A stretch of DNA of 64,000 nt from NCBI RefSeq assembly GCF_035975855.1, contig NZ_CP109055.1, positions 1,426,001 to 1,490,000 on the forward strand. Reading direction: 5' to 3'. A program made the translations under genes and the position numbers. The stretch is from Streptomyces sp. NBC_01304 (GTDB lineage: Bacteria; Actinomycetota; Actinomycetes; Streptomycetales; Streptomycetaceae). Below, in pieces: positions 50,506 to 61,203 of the stretch; the first letter of the stretch is position 1; every line of letters begins with the position of its first letter. The notes under the pieces were generated by a model that was not told the DNA's origin, ran no database searches, and saw only the letters and a program-made list of their open reading frames with translations.

Positions 50506-51855
50506 GTGCTTCATGTCGCCGTCGTCGGATCGGGGCCGAGCGGGGTCTACACCGCCCAGTCCCTCATCACCCAGGACCGGATGCCGCAAGTGCGGGTCGA
50601 TGTGCTCGACCGGCTGCCGTGCCCGTACGGACTGGTCCGCTATGGCGTCGCGCCCGACCACGAGAAGATCAAATCGCTGCAGAACAACCTGCGGACGGTC
50701 CTGGAAGATCCCCGCGTACGTTTCCTCGGCGCGGTCGAAATCGGACCGCAGGGCGTGCCCGCACAGGAGCTGCTGCGGCTGTACGACGCTGTCGTCTACT
50801 GCGTGGGCGCCGCCGCCGACCGGCACCTCGCGGTGCCCGGCGAGAACTTGCCGGGCAGCTGGTCCGCCACCGAGTTCGTCTCCTGGTACAGCGCGCACCC
50901 CGACGCGGGCCAGAACGGCTTTGTGCACGGCGCCCGGTCCGCGGTGGTGATCGGCGTGGGCAATGTCGCCGTCGACGTCGCCCGGATCCTCGCGCGCGGC
51001 GCCGACGAGCTGCGCGGCACGGACATGCCGGGCCCCGCACTCGCCGCGCTGGCCGAGAGCCGGGTGCAGGACGTCCACATGGTGGGCAGGCGGGGCCCTT
51101 CGCAGGCCAAGTTCACCACGAAGGAACTGCGCGAGCTCGGGTCCCTGCCGGATGCCGAAATCGTCCTCGACCCGGCCGAGTTGGCGCTCGACCCGGCCTG
51201 GGCCGATCCGGCGGCGCTGCCCGCCGTCAACCGCCGCAACATCGAGGCCATGCGCACCTGGGCCGGACGTCCGTCGCAGGGCCGGGCCCGCCGTATCCAC
51301 CTGCGCTTCTTCCTTCGGCCCGTCGAACTCCTCGCCGCCGGCGGGCGGGTGGGCGCCGTGCGCTTCGAACGGACCGCGCCGGACGGCCACGGCGGGGTCG
51401 CGGGGACGGGAACGTACGAGGACATCGACGCCCAACTCGTCCTGCGCTCCGTGGGATACCGCGGGGTGCCGCTCGACGGCCTGCCCTTCGACGAGGGCCC
51501 CGGCACGGTGCCCCATCGGGCAGGGCGGGTACTGCGCGAGGGAGCGGTATCTCCGGGCGAGTACGTCGCGGGCTGGATCAAGCGCGGCCCGACCGGCGTG
51601 ATCGGCACCAACCGCCCCTGCGCGAAGGAGACGGTCACCTCGCTGCTTGAGGACGCCCCCGACCTCGTACGGCACGAAGCGTCCACGGACCCGCTGGACG
51701 CGCTGCGGGCCGCAGGGGTGCGGCCCGTCGAGTGGACGGGCTGGCGGGCGATCGAACAGGCCGAAGCGGCACTGGGCGCCTCACTCGGACGCGGACCGGT
51801 CAAGATCGCGGACTGGGAGGGGCTGTTGGCGGCGGCGCGGGGTGAGGCGGGGTAG
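50506..51855 (+). CDS. FprA-like ferredoxin/adrenodoxin NADP reductase
   Basis: A 449-residue flavoprotein of the adrenodoxin reductase type. FAD motif VVGSGPSGVYTAQSL near the N-terminus, then the family RLPCPYGLVRYGVAPDHEKIK, the NADP motif VVIGVGNVAVDVARILA and the C-terminal GWIKRGPTGVIGTNRPCAKETV. It passes electrons from NADPH to ferredoxin, for example for cytochromes P450. GTG start behind GGAAGGGG. No P450 or ferredoxin gene adjoins. Its 3' end overlaps the convergent gene at 51800 by 56 bases. Confidence 0.9.
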   Translation: MLHVAVVGSGPSGVYTAQSLITQDRMPQVRVDVLDRLPCPYGLVRYGVAPDHEKIKSLQNNLRTVLEDPRVRFLGAVEIGPQGVPAQELLRLYDAVVYCVGAAADRHLAVPGENLPGSWSATEFVSWYSAHPDAGQNGFVHGARSAVVIGVGNVAVDVARILARGADELRGTDMPGPALAALAESRVQDVHMVGRRGPSQAKFTTKELRELGSLPDAEIVLDPAELALDPAWADPAALPAVNRRNIEAMRTWAGRPSQGRARRIHLRFFLRPVELLAAGGRVGAVRFERTAPDGHGGVAGTGTYEDIDAQLVLRSVGYRGVPLDGLPFDEGPGTVPHRAGRVLREGAVSPGEYVAGWIKRGPTGVIGTNRPCAKETVTSLLEDAPDLVRHEASTDPLDALRAAGVRPVEWTGWRAIEQAEAALGASLGRGPVKIADWEGLLAAARGEAG

Positions 51856-52732
51856 CGGCGGCGAGGTGGCGCAAGGCGCGAAGGAAGGCGAGGCGGACAC
51901 CCGGCTCCAGGTACCGGCTCCAGGGCGGGTCGGTCTCGCCGCGGAGCAGGCAGTGACGGGCAAGCGCGTATCCGTACTGGTTCGTGCTGAGATAGCCGAG
52001 CGCGAAGGTCGGGTCGTGAGCGGTGCCGGTGAGCATGCGGTCGGTGAGGTCGCCCATCGGCAACACGGAGAATCCCCGTACGGACTTGGTGTAGCGGTAC
52101 GCGGCGTTCGCCGTGAAGATGCCCATGCCGAGGTGGACGGTGACCAGATCGGTGAGTTGCTCGTCGTCCACGCCATAGTGGTCGTGGACGCGAGGGGCCT
52201 CGCCGAGGACACGGACGTGGCCGAGTTCGTGGGCTACGACGGCCGCGAAGACAGCGGGCTCGTCGGCCCTCGCCAGGTCCAACTCGATCTGATTGCGGCC
52301 GCCGACGCTCCGGTAGCGGCCGACCGTCCGGCGACCGATGCGGTCCTTTGACGCCGCACGGCCGTCGGACGAGAGGCTTCCGAACAGCTTCACGGTCAGG
52401 CTCCCGGCGTCCGCGCCCATCACCGCGCCGACCCGGCGAACCAGCTCGTCGACCTGTCCCCCCGAGCCGGCGAAATCGGCGGGGAAGAAGTCTGCCGTCG
52501 GCAGGGCGATGGGATTCCGGGCCACGGCGACGCCGAACTCCCTGCGACACCAGTCCAAGCCCGTGTCGAGCCATATCCGCTCGGCGGGCGACACCGGGCA
52601 GGTGTCGGCGTCGGCCCGCGTGGACCGGGACCACGGGGGCACGGCCCGGGGCTCTGTCGCAGGGTGTGCGTCACGGGCCGGCGGCTGCGGGCTGCGCCGT
52701 CGATGCCACGGGCGGGGCCAGGTCGGCTTCAT
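51800..52732 (-). CDS. HExxH metallopeptidase-like protein
   Basis: A 310-residue soluble protein. The zinc motif HELGH is at residues 168-172 within a hydrophobic helix (FAAVVAHELGHVRVLGE), so a gluzincin- or IrrE-like peptidase is likely. The third zinc ligand is not obvious; a Glu or His 25-60 residues later is expected. The N-terminal 50 residues are basic and Pro-rich. No signal peptide. ATG at 52732 preferred over a longer frame. 56-base overlap with the fprA-like gene. Confidence 0.72.
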   Translation of the reverse strand: MKPTWPRPWHRRRSPQPPARDAHPATEPRAVPPWSRSTRADADTCPVSPAERIWLDTGLDWCRREFGVAVARNPIALPTADFFPADFAGSGGQVDELVRRVGAVMGADAGSLTVKLFGSLSSDGRAASKDRIGRRTVGRYRSVGGRNQIELDLARADEPAVFAAVVAHELGHVRVLGEAPRVHDHYGVDDEQLTDLVTVHLGMGIFTANAAYRYTKSVRGFSVLPMGDLTDRMLTGTAHDPTFALGYLSTNQYGYALARHCLLRGETDPPWSRYLEPGVRLAFLRALRHLAAATPPHPAPPPTAPPSPRS

Positions 52733-53094
52733 GAGCCGCCCATTTCCGCGGGGTTGGTCGGCGAACCGCTCAACAGGCCGATTCAGAGGGAGATTTGAGC
52801 TCCGGGAACGTATGCACGCGGCCCCTGCAGCTGGGTGCCGATGGCTACGTCCGTCGCGAAGCCGGTGGACAGGGATCACGTCAGCGGCAGAATTGCCGCA
52901 CCACACCGTCGGCAGGGTGCCGTGGTGGCTCAGCGACAAGGCCGACGTGACGTTGCATCACGCCGTGGTGCGCGTGATCGCCGATACGCGTCGGCACGCC
53001 GGGTACCCCGACATCCTCCGGGAGCTCATGGACGCTCCGTGGGCATGCGCAAGGAGCGCGCGACTCAGGAAGCGGAAGCGCCGGGAACGGGCAA
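52733..53094. other. 362-bp stretch without a confident gene
   Basis: The plus-strand frame between about 52902 and 53090 reads fairly protein-like (VPWWLSDKADVTLHHAVVRV, then IADTRRHAGYPDILRELMD) but lacks a good start and continues antisense to the aldo/keto reductase. I cannot call a gene. A small unrecognised gene or remnant is possible. Confidence 0.4.
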
Positions 53095-53940
53095 CTAGGC
53101 CTGCTCCGCCGCCAGTCCGTCGAGGCGCTCACGGTGGGTCGGGGTGAGCCGGAGTCGGGCCGCGGCGACGTTTTCCTCCAGGTGGCCGATCCGGGCGGTG
53201 CCCGGGATCGGGAGGATGACCGGGGAGCGGTCGAGGAGCCACGCGAGCGCGATCTGCGCAGGGGTGGCGTCGAGTTCGGCTGCCACGGCGGCGATCTCGG
53301 TCTGCGTCTCCGAGGCCGCCGGGGCGACGGGCCTCCAGGGCAGGAACGCGATGTCCGCCGCCTCGCATGCCGCGAGCACGGGCTCGTGCTCACGGTCGAG
53401 CAGGCTGTAGCGGTTCTGCACGCTCACGATGTCGACGATCTCCCGGGCCAGGTCCAGCTCGGCGACCGTGACCTCGGACAGCCCGATCCGGCCGACCTTT
53501 CCCGCACTCTGCAGCTCCCGCAGCGTGCCGAGCTGGTCGGCGAGCGGCACCTCCGGGTCGATGCGGTGCAGCTGCAACAGCTCGAGGCGGTCGACGCGCA
53601 GTCGGCGCAGGGCGTGGTCGACCTGGTCGCGCAGGACGTCCGGCTGCCCGTTGAGCTCCCACTCCCCGCCTGGGCCCGTCTGTGCGACGCCGACCTTGGT
53701 GGTGACGAGCAGGTCGTCCGGGTACGGATGCAGGGCCTCGGCCAGCAGTTCCTCGTTGGCTCCGCCGCCGTACAGATGGGCGGTGTCGATCAGGGTGACG
53801 CCCAGCTCCACGGCCCGCCGGGCGACAGCCAGGGAGGCCTCGCGCGCGCTTCCCGCTTCGGTCGGCAGCCGCATGGCCCCGAATCCGAGCCGGCCCACGG
53901 TCAGGTCCCCGCCGATCGGGAACGTACTGGTCGATGTCAT
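53095..53940 (-). CDS. Aldo/keto reductase
   Basis: A 281-residue NADPH-dependent reductase. The catalytic tetrad is visible: Asp and Tyr in DTAHLYGGG, Lys in LLVTTKVG and His in LLQLHRID. The C-terminal IPGTARIGHLEENVAA binds NADPH. Substrate unknown. It lies downstream of the frameshifted MarR-like gene, which probably controlled it. Confidence 0.93.
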   Translation of the reverse strand: MTSTSTFPIGGDLTVGRLGFGAMRLPTEAGSAREASLAVARRAVELGVTLIDTAHLYGGGANEELLAEALHPYPDDLLVTTKVGVAQTGPGGEWELNGQPDVLRDQVDHALRRLRVDRLELLQLHRIDPEVPLADQLGTLRELQSAGKVGRIGLSEVTVAELDLAREIVDIVSVQNRYSLLDREHEPVLAACEAADIAFLPWRPVAPAASETQTEIAAVAAELDATPAQIALAWLLDRSPVILPIPGTARIGHLEENVAAARLRLTPTHRERLDGLAAEQA

Positions 53941-54028
53941 CTGCGATCTCCCCCTGGCTCCGGACGCGAAGGCTAACAGTGCGGGCCGGGCCTCCGGCCT
54001 TCGCTCGCAGTTCGGCGGGATTCCCGTT

Positions 54029-54505
54029 CAATCGGCCAGATTCCCGTCGCCCCCGAGGTTGGCCACCATGCGGCGCAGCACGTCGATGGTGGTCGCGAAG
54101 TCGGCCGGCGTCGATGCCCTCATGTATCTGGTGATGGACCTGCAGATTGCGGTCCCGGGCGCGCAGCCGGCCGGCCTCGCCGGCCTCGGTCAGAGTCATG
54201 ACGCCGGCTTCCTCGGTCATCCAGCCACGGGTCACGAGGTCGTCGAAGACGCCGTCGAAGTCGATGCCCAGGCCGTCGTACGACTGGAGGCGCTCGGTCA
54301 GGGCGGGGCGGTCCCATGCCGCCGGCTGTCCGGCCTCGTGGTTCAGCGTCCACCAGTGCGGCTGGGTCAACCCCTCCACCGCGATTTGGCCGCGCAGCGC
54401 GCCCACCGCCCGCCGGTAGGCCTCGCCGCTCCAGGCTCCGATGGGCTGGGCAGCGAGCATCTCCTGTGAGTACTCCTTGACCGCCGTTACCGCCGTGGTC
54501 GTCAT
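54029..54505 (-). pseudogene. MarR-like winged-helix regulator, frameshifted
   Basis: From ATG 54505 the frame encodes a MarR-like protein up to RDRNLQVHHQIHEGIDA. It then turns into nonsense that would run on into the aldo/keto reductase. Switching frame near 54100-54112 restores the typical family end ADFATTIDVLRRMVANLGGD and then NLAD followed by TGA at 54029. One extra base (or two missing) explains it. Either a recent inactivation or a sequencing error. Confidence 0.75.
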
Positions 54506-54619
54506 GACGAGGCTCCCCTTCATGGTCATCACGCCCGCACTTTCCGGGCTCTCCAGGCTTCCTCCGGGCTCTCCAGGCCTTCTCCGGGCCCTCGCTCCCG
54601 GACGTGATCACCGTAGAAC

Positions 54620-56134
<1,515 letters not shown>

Positions 56135-56191
56135 CGTACGGGCTGACGTACGGCCTGAAGTACGGACTGACGCACGGGCTGCGATGCAGTC

Positions 56192-56240
56192 ACGGAAGGG
56201 GCCGGCTCGACGACGATGTCGTCGAGCCGGCCCCTTCCGT
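56192..56240. terminator. Bidirectional terminator with 23-bp perfect stem
   Basis: Stem 56192-56214 pairs perfectly with 56218-56240 around a 3-base loop (GAT). It lies between the end of argG (56134) and the end of the convergent AhpD-like gene (56269) and would serve both. Confidence 0.88.
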
Positions 56241-56268
56241 TCGCCGGTTCCCGTTCATCCGTGGGGAG

Positions 56269-56790
56269 TTACTTGCTGTAGTTCTGCCCCGGAGCCTTGC
56301 CGGGGATCGGCTTGGCGATGAGCGCGATCGGGATGAAGTAGAAGAACTGGCTGATCGCCAGGGTGAGCGTCCAGAGGGCCTTCTCGTCGTAATGGGCGCA
56401 GGCCCTGGCGAACAGTTCGTCGGAGACGCGCTCCCCGAACGGGTTCGGGCTGAGGATGGCCTCCACGAGCTCGAGTGCGACCCGTTCGGCGTCGGTGAAG
56501 TACGGGGCGTCCTGCCATGACGCCAGGGCGGTGATCCGGTCCTCCGTCTCCCCCGCCTTCCGAAGATTGCTGGTCTTGTCGACGGTGTGGTACGTGCTGC
56601 CGACGATCTGTCCGGCGCGAAGCTGCACCAGGCCGATGGTGATCTGGGGAATCGAACCGTTCCGGATCGCCTTGGCCATGGAGCCGGCGATCGTCGGCAT
56701 CTCGGGGAAGTCGGTGGTTTCGGGCAGACGCGACCGGAGGTCGTCCTGCTGGGCCTCGGTGGGCGTGGACGTGGCCGTGGTGGTGGTCAT
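56269..56790 (-). CDS. Carboxymuconolactone decarboxylase/AhpD-like protein lacking the redox cysteines
   Basis: A 173-residue AhpD-fold protein. The region 57-80 is QLRAGQIVGSTYHTVDKTSN then LRKAGE, aligning with the family pattern LRxSQINGCxxCxxxH...ARKAGE. The two Cys are replaced by Ser65 and His68 and the proton-relay His by Lys72, so a peroxidase or disulphide role is unlikely. The C-terminal half keeps the fold (ISQFFYFIPIALIAKPIPG). Function unknown. Confidence 0.82.
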   Translation of the reverse strand: MTTTTATSTPTEAQQDDLRSRLPETTDFPEMPTIAGSMAKAIRNGSIPQITIGLVQLRAGQIVGSTYHTVDKTSNLRKAGETEDRITALASWQDAPYFTDAERVALELVEAILSPNPFGERVSDELFARACAHYDEKALWTLTLAISQFFYFIPIALIAKPIPGKAPGQNYSK

Positions 56791-56893
56791 GGTGGTGGCT
56801 TCCCTCTCGCTGTCGGACGGTGTCTCAGTAGTCCGACGACACGGACGCTCAAAACGTCAGGCCGAGGTCGGCCACCCACCATGTAAAGCCCGG

Positions 56894-57667
56894 TCAGCCA
56901 CCCGTCATGTACAAGCGGGTGCCGTGGGGGCGGTAGCCGACGCGTTCGTAGACGCGGCGCGAGCCCTCGCCTCCGTACTCCAGCCACACCGAGCGCGCCC
57001 CCCGCGCGAACATGGTCTCGCTCAGCGCCGCGGTGACGGCGGCGGCGATGCCCTGCCCCCGGAAGGCCGGCCGGGTTCCCACGCCCGCGAGCTCCGCCGT
57101 GCCCACGGCCGGCGCGGAGCAGGAGGCCGCACCGGCACAGCCGCCGCCGGGAGCACGCACGAACCGGACGGCGCCGCCGCCCTCCTCGATCCGGCGCAGC
57201 CGGGCAGCACCCTCCTCGGACGCGGCGAACTCCCCGGCGAACGCCTCGGAAAGGGCTGCGTCGATCGACGCATAGTCCTCGTCCGTACGCGGCGCCTCGA
57301 CCGGCGACGCAGCGGTGCCCGGCCGGACCGTCCCGGGGAGCGGCGGCACGGTCAAGGTGGCGGGCGTACAGACCAGGTATTCGTGCACGGCCTCGGTGGT
57401 GAACCCCGCCCGGCGCAACGCCGGTTCCACGGCGGGCGCGCCGTCCGGCGCGAACTCCAGGCGAGGCGTGAGCCCGCGCTCCCGGAAGGCTTCGACGAGG
57501 GCTGCGACGTCCCGGCTGGTCGGGCGGGCGCCGGGCAGCGGTGTCGCGTAGTTGATGTAGGGGCTGGTGGTCGCGGGGTCGAAGCCCGCGACGAATCCGC
57601 CGACTTCGGTCGCTGCGGGGCGACGGCGGAGGTTGATGACGGCAAAGCTCTGGACGTCGATGTCCAT
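56894..57667 (-). CDS. GNAT-family N-acetyltransferase
   Basis: A 257-residue protein. The C-terminal GNAT domain has ELAGVGTRPAFRGQGIAAAV and ends with RRVYERVGYRPHGTRLYMTG. The N-terminal half is a second, degenerate GNAT-like domain. ATG at 57667; a longer frame adds five residues. Acceptor unknown. Confidence 0.86.
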   Translation of the reverse strand: MDIDVQSFAVINLRRRPAATEVGGFVAGFDPATTSPYINYATPLPGARPTSRDVAALVEAFRERGLTPRLEFAPDGAPAVEPALRRAGFTTEAVHEYLVCTPATLTVPPLPGTVRPGTAASPVEAPRTDEDYASIDAALSEAFAGEFAASEEGAARLRRIEEGGGAVRFVRAPGGGCAGAASCSAPAVGTAELAGVGTRPAFRGQGIAAAVTAALSETMFARGARSVWLEYGGEGSRRVYERVGYRPHGTRLYMTGG

Positions 57668-57976
57668 GGTGAATGGCCTCACGAGAGAGATGGCAGGACG
57701 GAAGGTGCGCTCGTCGCATGGCTGCGTACAGCACTGGTCGCCGCCGTGCCGCGCAGGCAGGGAGGTCAGTGCCGACGGCGGCCGCTGGGGCTCGCCGCAG
57801 TCATTGGCTTCAGTCCCTCATCGTGAGTGAGTACGTGCTGGTCAGTGCAGGGTGGTGCGTGCGAGTCGGAATGCTCGGTCGAGGCTTTCACATCGGCGAG
57901 ACGACCGGCAAGGGAATAAGAAGGAGGGCAGAATGGCCTCCGCCATCAGCTTCTTTGCTTTCGGGGGAAATTCGAC
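57668..57976. other. 309-bp region with a possible short leader ORF
   Basis: Between the divergent GNAT and lipoprotein genes. An ATG at 57933 follows an excellent ribosome site (AAGGAGGG) and opens 27 codons ending at 58016, out of frame with and overlapping the lipoprotein start (57977). It may be a leader peptide or chance. No other gene seen. Confidence 0.4.
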
Positions 57977-58669
57977 GTGTCCAGACAGAAGCAGTTCTGC
58001 CTTGCCCTGGCCCTGACCGTGCCGCTCATGCTGGCGGGCTGCAGCGACGAGCCGCCGGAGCTGGAGTTCGGAAAGGCCAAGGCCTCCGGCGAGCCGCTCG
58101 CCGCGCAGCCGGCGCAGGGCGCTTCGCTGCCCCTCGCCCAATGGCCCAATGCCTGCAAGGTGTTGAGCGACAAGGAGATACGCGCGATCCTCCCGCAGGC
58201 GACCGACGTCGAACGCCAACCGGTGAAGGTCACGATCATCAACTTCAACCCGATGGAAGAGTCGGACCCCGGGACGACCGGGGACGTGCCGGCCGGCGGG
58301 TGCGAGTTCGAGTTCGGGCTGCCCGCCAAGTACGAGAGCGAGCACAACAGCAGCGTCAAGGTCACCTTCACGGCCATCGCGGATCCCGCTCTCGTACGGG
58401 AGAACTACACCGAGGACCGCGACGACGCCAGCAAGGACGCGGGAAAGTACAAGAAGAAGTTCCAGGATCTCGGCAACTCCCTGGGCACGGACGGGTGTTA
58501 CTTCCCGGACGTCTCCGACGGCCCGGTCTGCCACCAGGGCCCCTACCAGTTCGAGGTGAGCGGCATGTCCACGGCGGACGGTGTCGGGGAGTACCCGAAG
58601 GCGGACCAGAACTGGAGCAAGAAGGTCCTCACCGAGGTCGTACGCACCCTGAGCGCGCGAATGCCCTGA
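57977..58669 (+). CDS. Lipoprotein (DUF3558-like)
   Basis: A 230-residue exported lipoprotein: signal peptide residues 1-21 and lipobox LAGC (Cys22). The body has four further Cys and the layout of DUF3558 proteins (ACKVLSDKEIRAILPQAT, GGCEFEFG, ACC-type end). Function unknown. GTG start with GGGGGAAA upstream; a short overlapping leader frame precedes it. Confidence 0.8.
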   Translation: MSRQKQFCLALALTVPLMLAGCSDEPPELEFGKAKASGEPLAAQPAQGASLPLAQWPNACKVLSDKEIRAILPQATDVERQPVKVTIINFNPMEESDPGTTGDVPAGGCEFEFGLPAKYESEHNSSVKVTFTAIADPALVRENYTEDRDDASKDAGKYKKKFQDLGNSLGTDGCYFPDVSDGPVCHQGPYQFEVSGMSTADGVGEYPKADQNWSKKVLTEVVRTLSARMP

Positions 58670-58696
58670 GCGCCGAGGGCAGTTGAGGCTTCGGCG

Positions 58697-59617
58697 CTAA
58701 TCCCGCCGGAGCCGGGACAGCCCCACCACTCCCGCGGTGACGAGCGCAAGCCCGGCCGCCTCCGGGAGCAGCCACCAGCCGGTGCGGACGGGCTCGGAGA
58801 ACAGGGTGAGGCTCAGGGCCAGACTGACGAGGGCGTCGCCGAGGGTGAGGGCAGGCTGGGAGGCGATCAGCGGGCCTGCCTGCAGGGCGTTTTCCAGGAG
58901 GAAGACCGAGGCGATGCCGGCCGCGGCAAAGCCGTAGGTCTGCCAGGTCGTCAGAAATGCCCCGAGCCCCACGTCGTCCAGGGTGTGCGTGGCCGACTTC
59001 ATCAGCGCGGCGGTGAGCGCGTTGCCGATCGCCGCGGCAAAGCCCAGGCAGGCCGCGCGGACCACGCCCGACGGGCGGCGCAGGGCGGCGACGGTGAGCA
59101 GGGCCATGGCTCCGCAGCAGACGGCCAGCGCCGGGATCCAGTGCCGCATGGGCGCCTGTGTGGTGCCGGCGCCGGGTGCGGCAGCGGCCAGGAACAGGGC
59201 GAGGCCCGCCACCATCGCACCCACCGCGAGCCATCCCTGCCGGGAAAGGCCCTGCCGCAGCAGCGGGATGGAGAGGAGCATGGCGAGCGGCAGCTCGAGC
59301 ACGAACACGGGCTGTACGAGCACCATGGGACCGGTGTTGAGCGCCAGGGCCTGGAACAGCGCCGCGCAGGTCACCCCCAGGATCCCGAGCACCCAGACCG
59401 GCTGGCGCAGCAGTTGCGACACCATGCGTGCGCTCATCGCGTCCGCGTCCGGCACGGCGAGCGCTGCGCGGCGCTGCAGCACCGTGCCGGTCGCGTTGCT
59501 GGCGGCACCGAGCACCGCGAACACCACCGCGAGAACCAGCACGGCTAGCTGAGCGGGTCGGGACGGACAGACGACAGCGGAACAATCGGCGTGATCGGCA
59601 TTTTCGGAATGTACCAA
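58697..59617 (-). CDS. DMT (EamA-like) transporter
   Basis: A 306-residue membrane protein with ten predicted helices in two five-helix halves, the DMT layout. Conserved patches include SNATGTVLQRRAAL after helix 1 and VQPVFVLELPLAMLLS in the first half; the second half mirrors them (ALTLGDALVSLALSLTLFSEP). The substrate is unknown. The start is uncertain: the TTG at 59617 gives the longest frame, and GTGs lie just before helix 1. Confidence 0.82.
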   Translation of the reverse strand: MVHSENADHADCSAVVCPSRPAQLAVLVLAVVFAVLGAASNATGTVLQRRAALAVPDADAMSARMVSQLLRQPVWVLGILGVTCAALFQALALNTGPMVLVQPVFVLELPLAMLLSIPLLRQGLSRQGWLAVGAMVAGLALFLAAAAPGAGTTQAPMRHWIPALAVCCGAMALLTVAALRRPSGVVRAACLGFAAAIGNALTAALMKSATHTLDDVGLGAFLTTWQTYGFAAAGIASVFLLENALQAGPLIASQPALTLGDALVSLALSLTLFSEPVRTGWWLLPEAAGLALVTAGVVGLSRLRRD

Positions 59618-59691
59618 CCGATAAAGCCCGGACCGTCGATCCGCGCCAGCGCGCTGACCGGGCGACGACTGGGCCGGCGAGACCTAGCTGG

Positions 59692-60252
59692 TCATGAGGC
59701 CCGCGCGCGGCTCCACAGCACCGACTCCGGCGCGGAGATCGCCGCGAACACTCGCTCCGCGGTCACTTCGGGCGTCTGCCCGCTGGAATCGAGCACGCAC
59801 CGATCGAGCTCGCCGAGGTCCTGGAACTGCCGGTACATGGAAAGAATCGGATCGCGCTCGGTCAGGGCGTCCGGGCCGCGGCCGGTCGCCCTGACCACCG
59901 TGGTCTCCTCGTCCGGCCGCAGCACGACGTAGCGCAGACAGATGTCGTACGTCTTGGCCGCCCGCAAAAATCCCTCGATGAACCACGGTCCCACGATGCC
60001 GTCGAGGACGACCTGGTAGCCGCCCCGCGCGTACCCGAACGCGGCCTCCGCCACGACGCCCATCACCACCTCGTTCTGCCGCTGGGCCGCCGGCAGGTAC
60101 GGGGCGATCCCGCCCGCCTTGATGAAGGCCCAGAAGTCGTCCGTGTGCAGGTGGACGCTGGGCGAGAGCATCGCGGCGAGCAGTGCGGACACGGTGCTCT
60201 TGCCGGCCCCGGGTGGGCCGGTGACCACCATGACCTGGCCGGGCTCGGTCAT
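59692..60252 (-). CDS. P-loop kinase (AAA_33/zeta-like)
   Basis: A 186-residue protein with Walker A GPPGAGKS at residues 12-19, an LHTDDFWAFIK patch where these kinases bind substrate, and LDGIVGPWFIEGF as Walker B-like strand. It belongs to the small-molecule kinase group that includes chloramphenicol phosphotransferase and zeta toxins. Substrate unknown. ATG at 60252 is the family start. Divergent from the frameshifted DHFR gene. Confidence 0.85.
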   Translation of the reverse strand: MTEPGQVMVVTGPPGAGKSTVSALLAAMLSPSVHLHTDDFWAFIKAGGIAPYLPAAQRQNEVVMGVVAEAAFGYARGGYQVVLDGIVGPWFIEGFLRAAKTYDICLRYVVLRPDEETTVVRATGRGPDALTERDPILSMYRQFQDLGELDRCVLDSSGQTPEVTAERVFAAISAPESVLWSRARAS

Positions 60253-60422
60253 GTGTGTTCCTCTCCGGGGTTCGGGCTCCTGCCTCCCATGATGATGGCC
60301 GAGCCGGAAGGCACGGGAGATCGGGCACGGCCGATGATTTTTCCTGCCACGGACAGTCCACCCGTCACCCGTCACCTACGACAGACAAGACGACGGACGA
60401 CGAACGACATGGGAGGAACCAC

Positions 60423-61068
60423 GTGAGTCAGCTGCTGAGGGTCCAGAACTTCATGGTCTCGAGCGATGGCTTCGGTGCCGGTGAAAACCAAAGCCTCGAG
60501 CGGCCGTTCGGCCATGCCGATCCCGGGGACATGTTCTCCTGGGCCGGCGCCACGGCCAGCTGGCCGAACCGCACCGACCCCGGAGGGAGCCGCGGTCTCG
60601 ACGACTACTTCACCCGTGACTTCACGCACAACATCGGCGCCGAGATCATGGGCCGCAACAAGTTCGGGCCCCAGCGCGGGCCCTGGCAGGACCACGACTG
60701 GCTCGGCTGGTGGGGGGGCCGAGCCGCCTTTCCACACCCCGGTGTTCGTCATGACCCACCACGAGCGTCCCTCGTTCACGCTCTCCGACACCACGTTCCA
60801 CTTCGTCGACGCAGACCCTGCCACCGTCCTCGAACAGGCACGGGAAGCGGCGCAGGGCAAGGACGTCCGACTCGGCGGAGGGGCCACCGTCATCCGGGAG
60901 TTCCTCGATGCCGACCTCGTCGACACCCTGCACGTGGCGGTCTCGTCGGTGAAGCTCGGATCAGGGGCCCGCCTGTGGGAGTCACCCGACGAGCTGCGCG
61001 ACCGCTTCCACGTCGATGTCGTGCCCAGCCCGAGCGGCGTGACGCACCATCTCTTCTGGCGACGGTGA
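60423..61068 (+). pseudogene. DHFR-family protein with a G-tract frameshift
   Basis: GTG start after GGGAGGAACC. The first 99 codons give a RibD_C-fold start (VQNFMVSSDGFGAGENQSLE, then AEIMGRNKFGPQRGPW). At a run of seven G (60712-60718) the frame breaks; adding one G restores the rest (EPPFHTPVFVMTHHERPSFT, LGGGATVIREFLDADLVDTL and the C-terminal FWRR). Homopolymer length change or sequencing error both fit. Confidence 0.82.
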
Positions 61069-61090
61069 CAGTGGCGATGACGATGCCGGA

Positions 61091-61126
61091 GCCGAAGCCG
61101 AAGCCGAAGCCGAAGCCGAAGCCGAT
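61091..61126. repeat. GCCGAA hexanucleotide repeat (5 perfect, 1 imperfect)
   Basis: Six consecutive six-base units, reading (Lys-Pro)n in one frame. It lies just after the frameshifted DHFR gene and does not appear to be inside a real gene. Prone to slippage. Confidence 0.9.
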
Positions 61127-61203
61127 GACGTAAGGATCGAGGTGAGTGACCCGGCCATGGCCCGAATGCCGGGCGGTCGGGTCAGGAGGTCTGGTCGATC
61201 GGA

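Noticed and set aside
53390..54532. Single minus-strand frame of about 380 codons joining the MarR-like gene to sequence inside the aldo/keto reductase.
   Set aside because: After the first 130 residues it is out-of-frame antisense-like Arg/Pro/Gly sequence; a one-base shift gives the natural MarR end instead.
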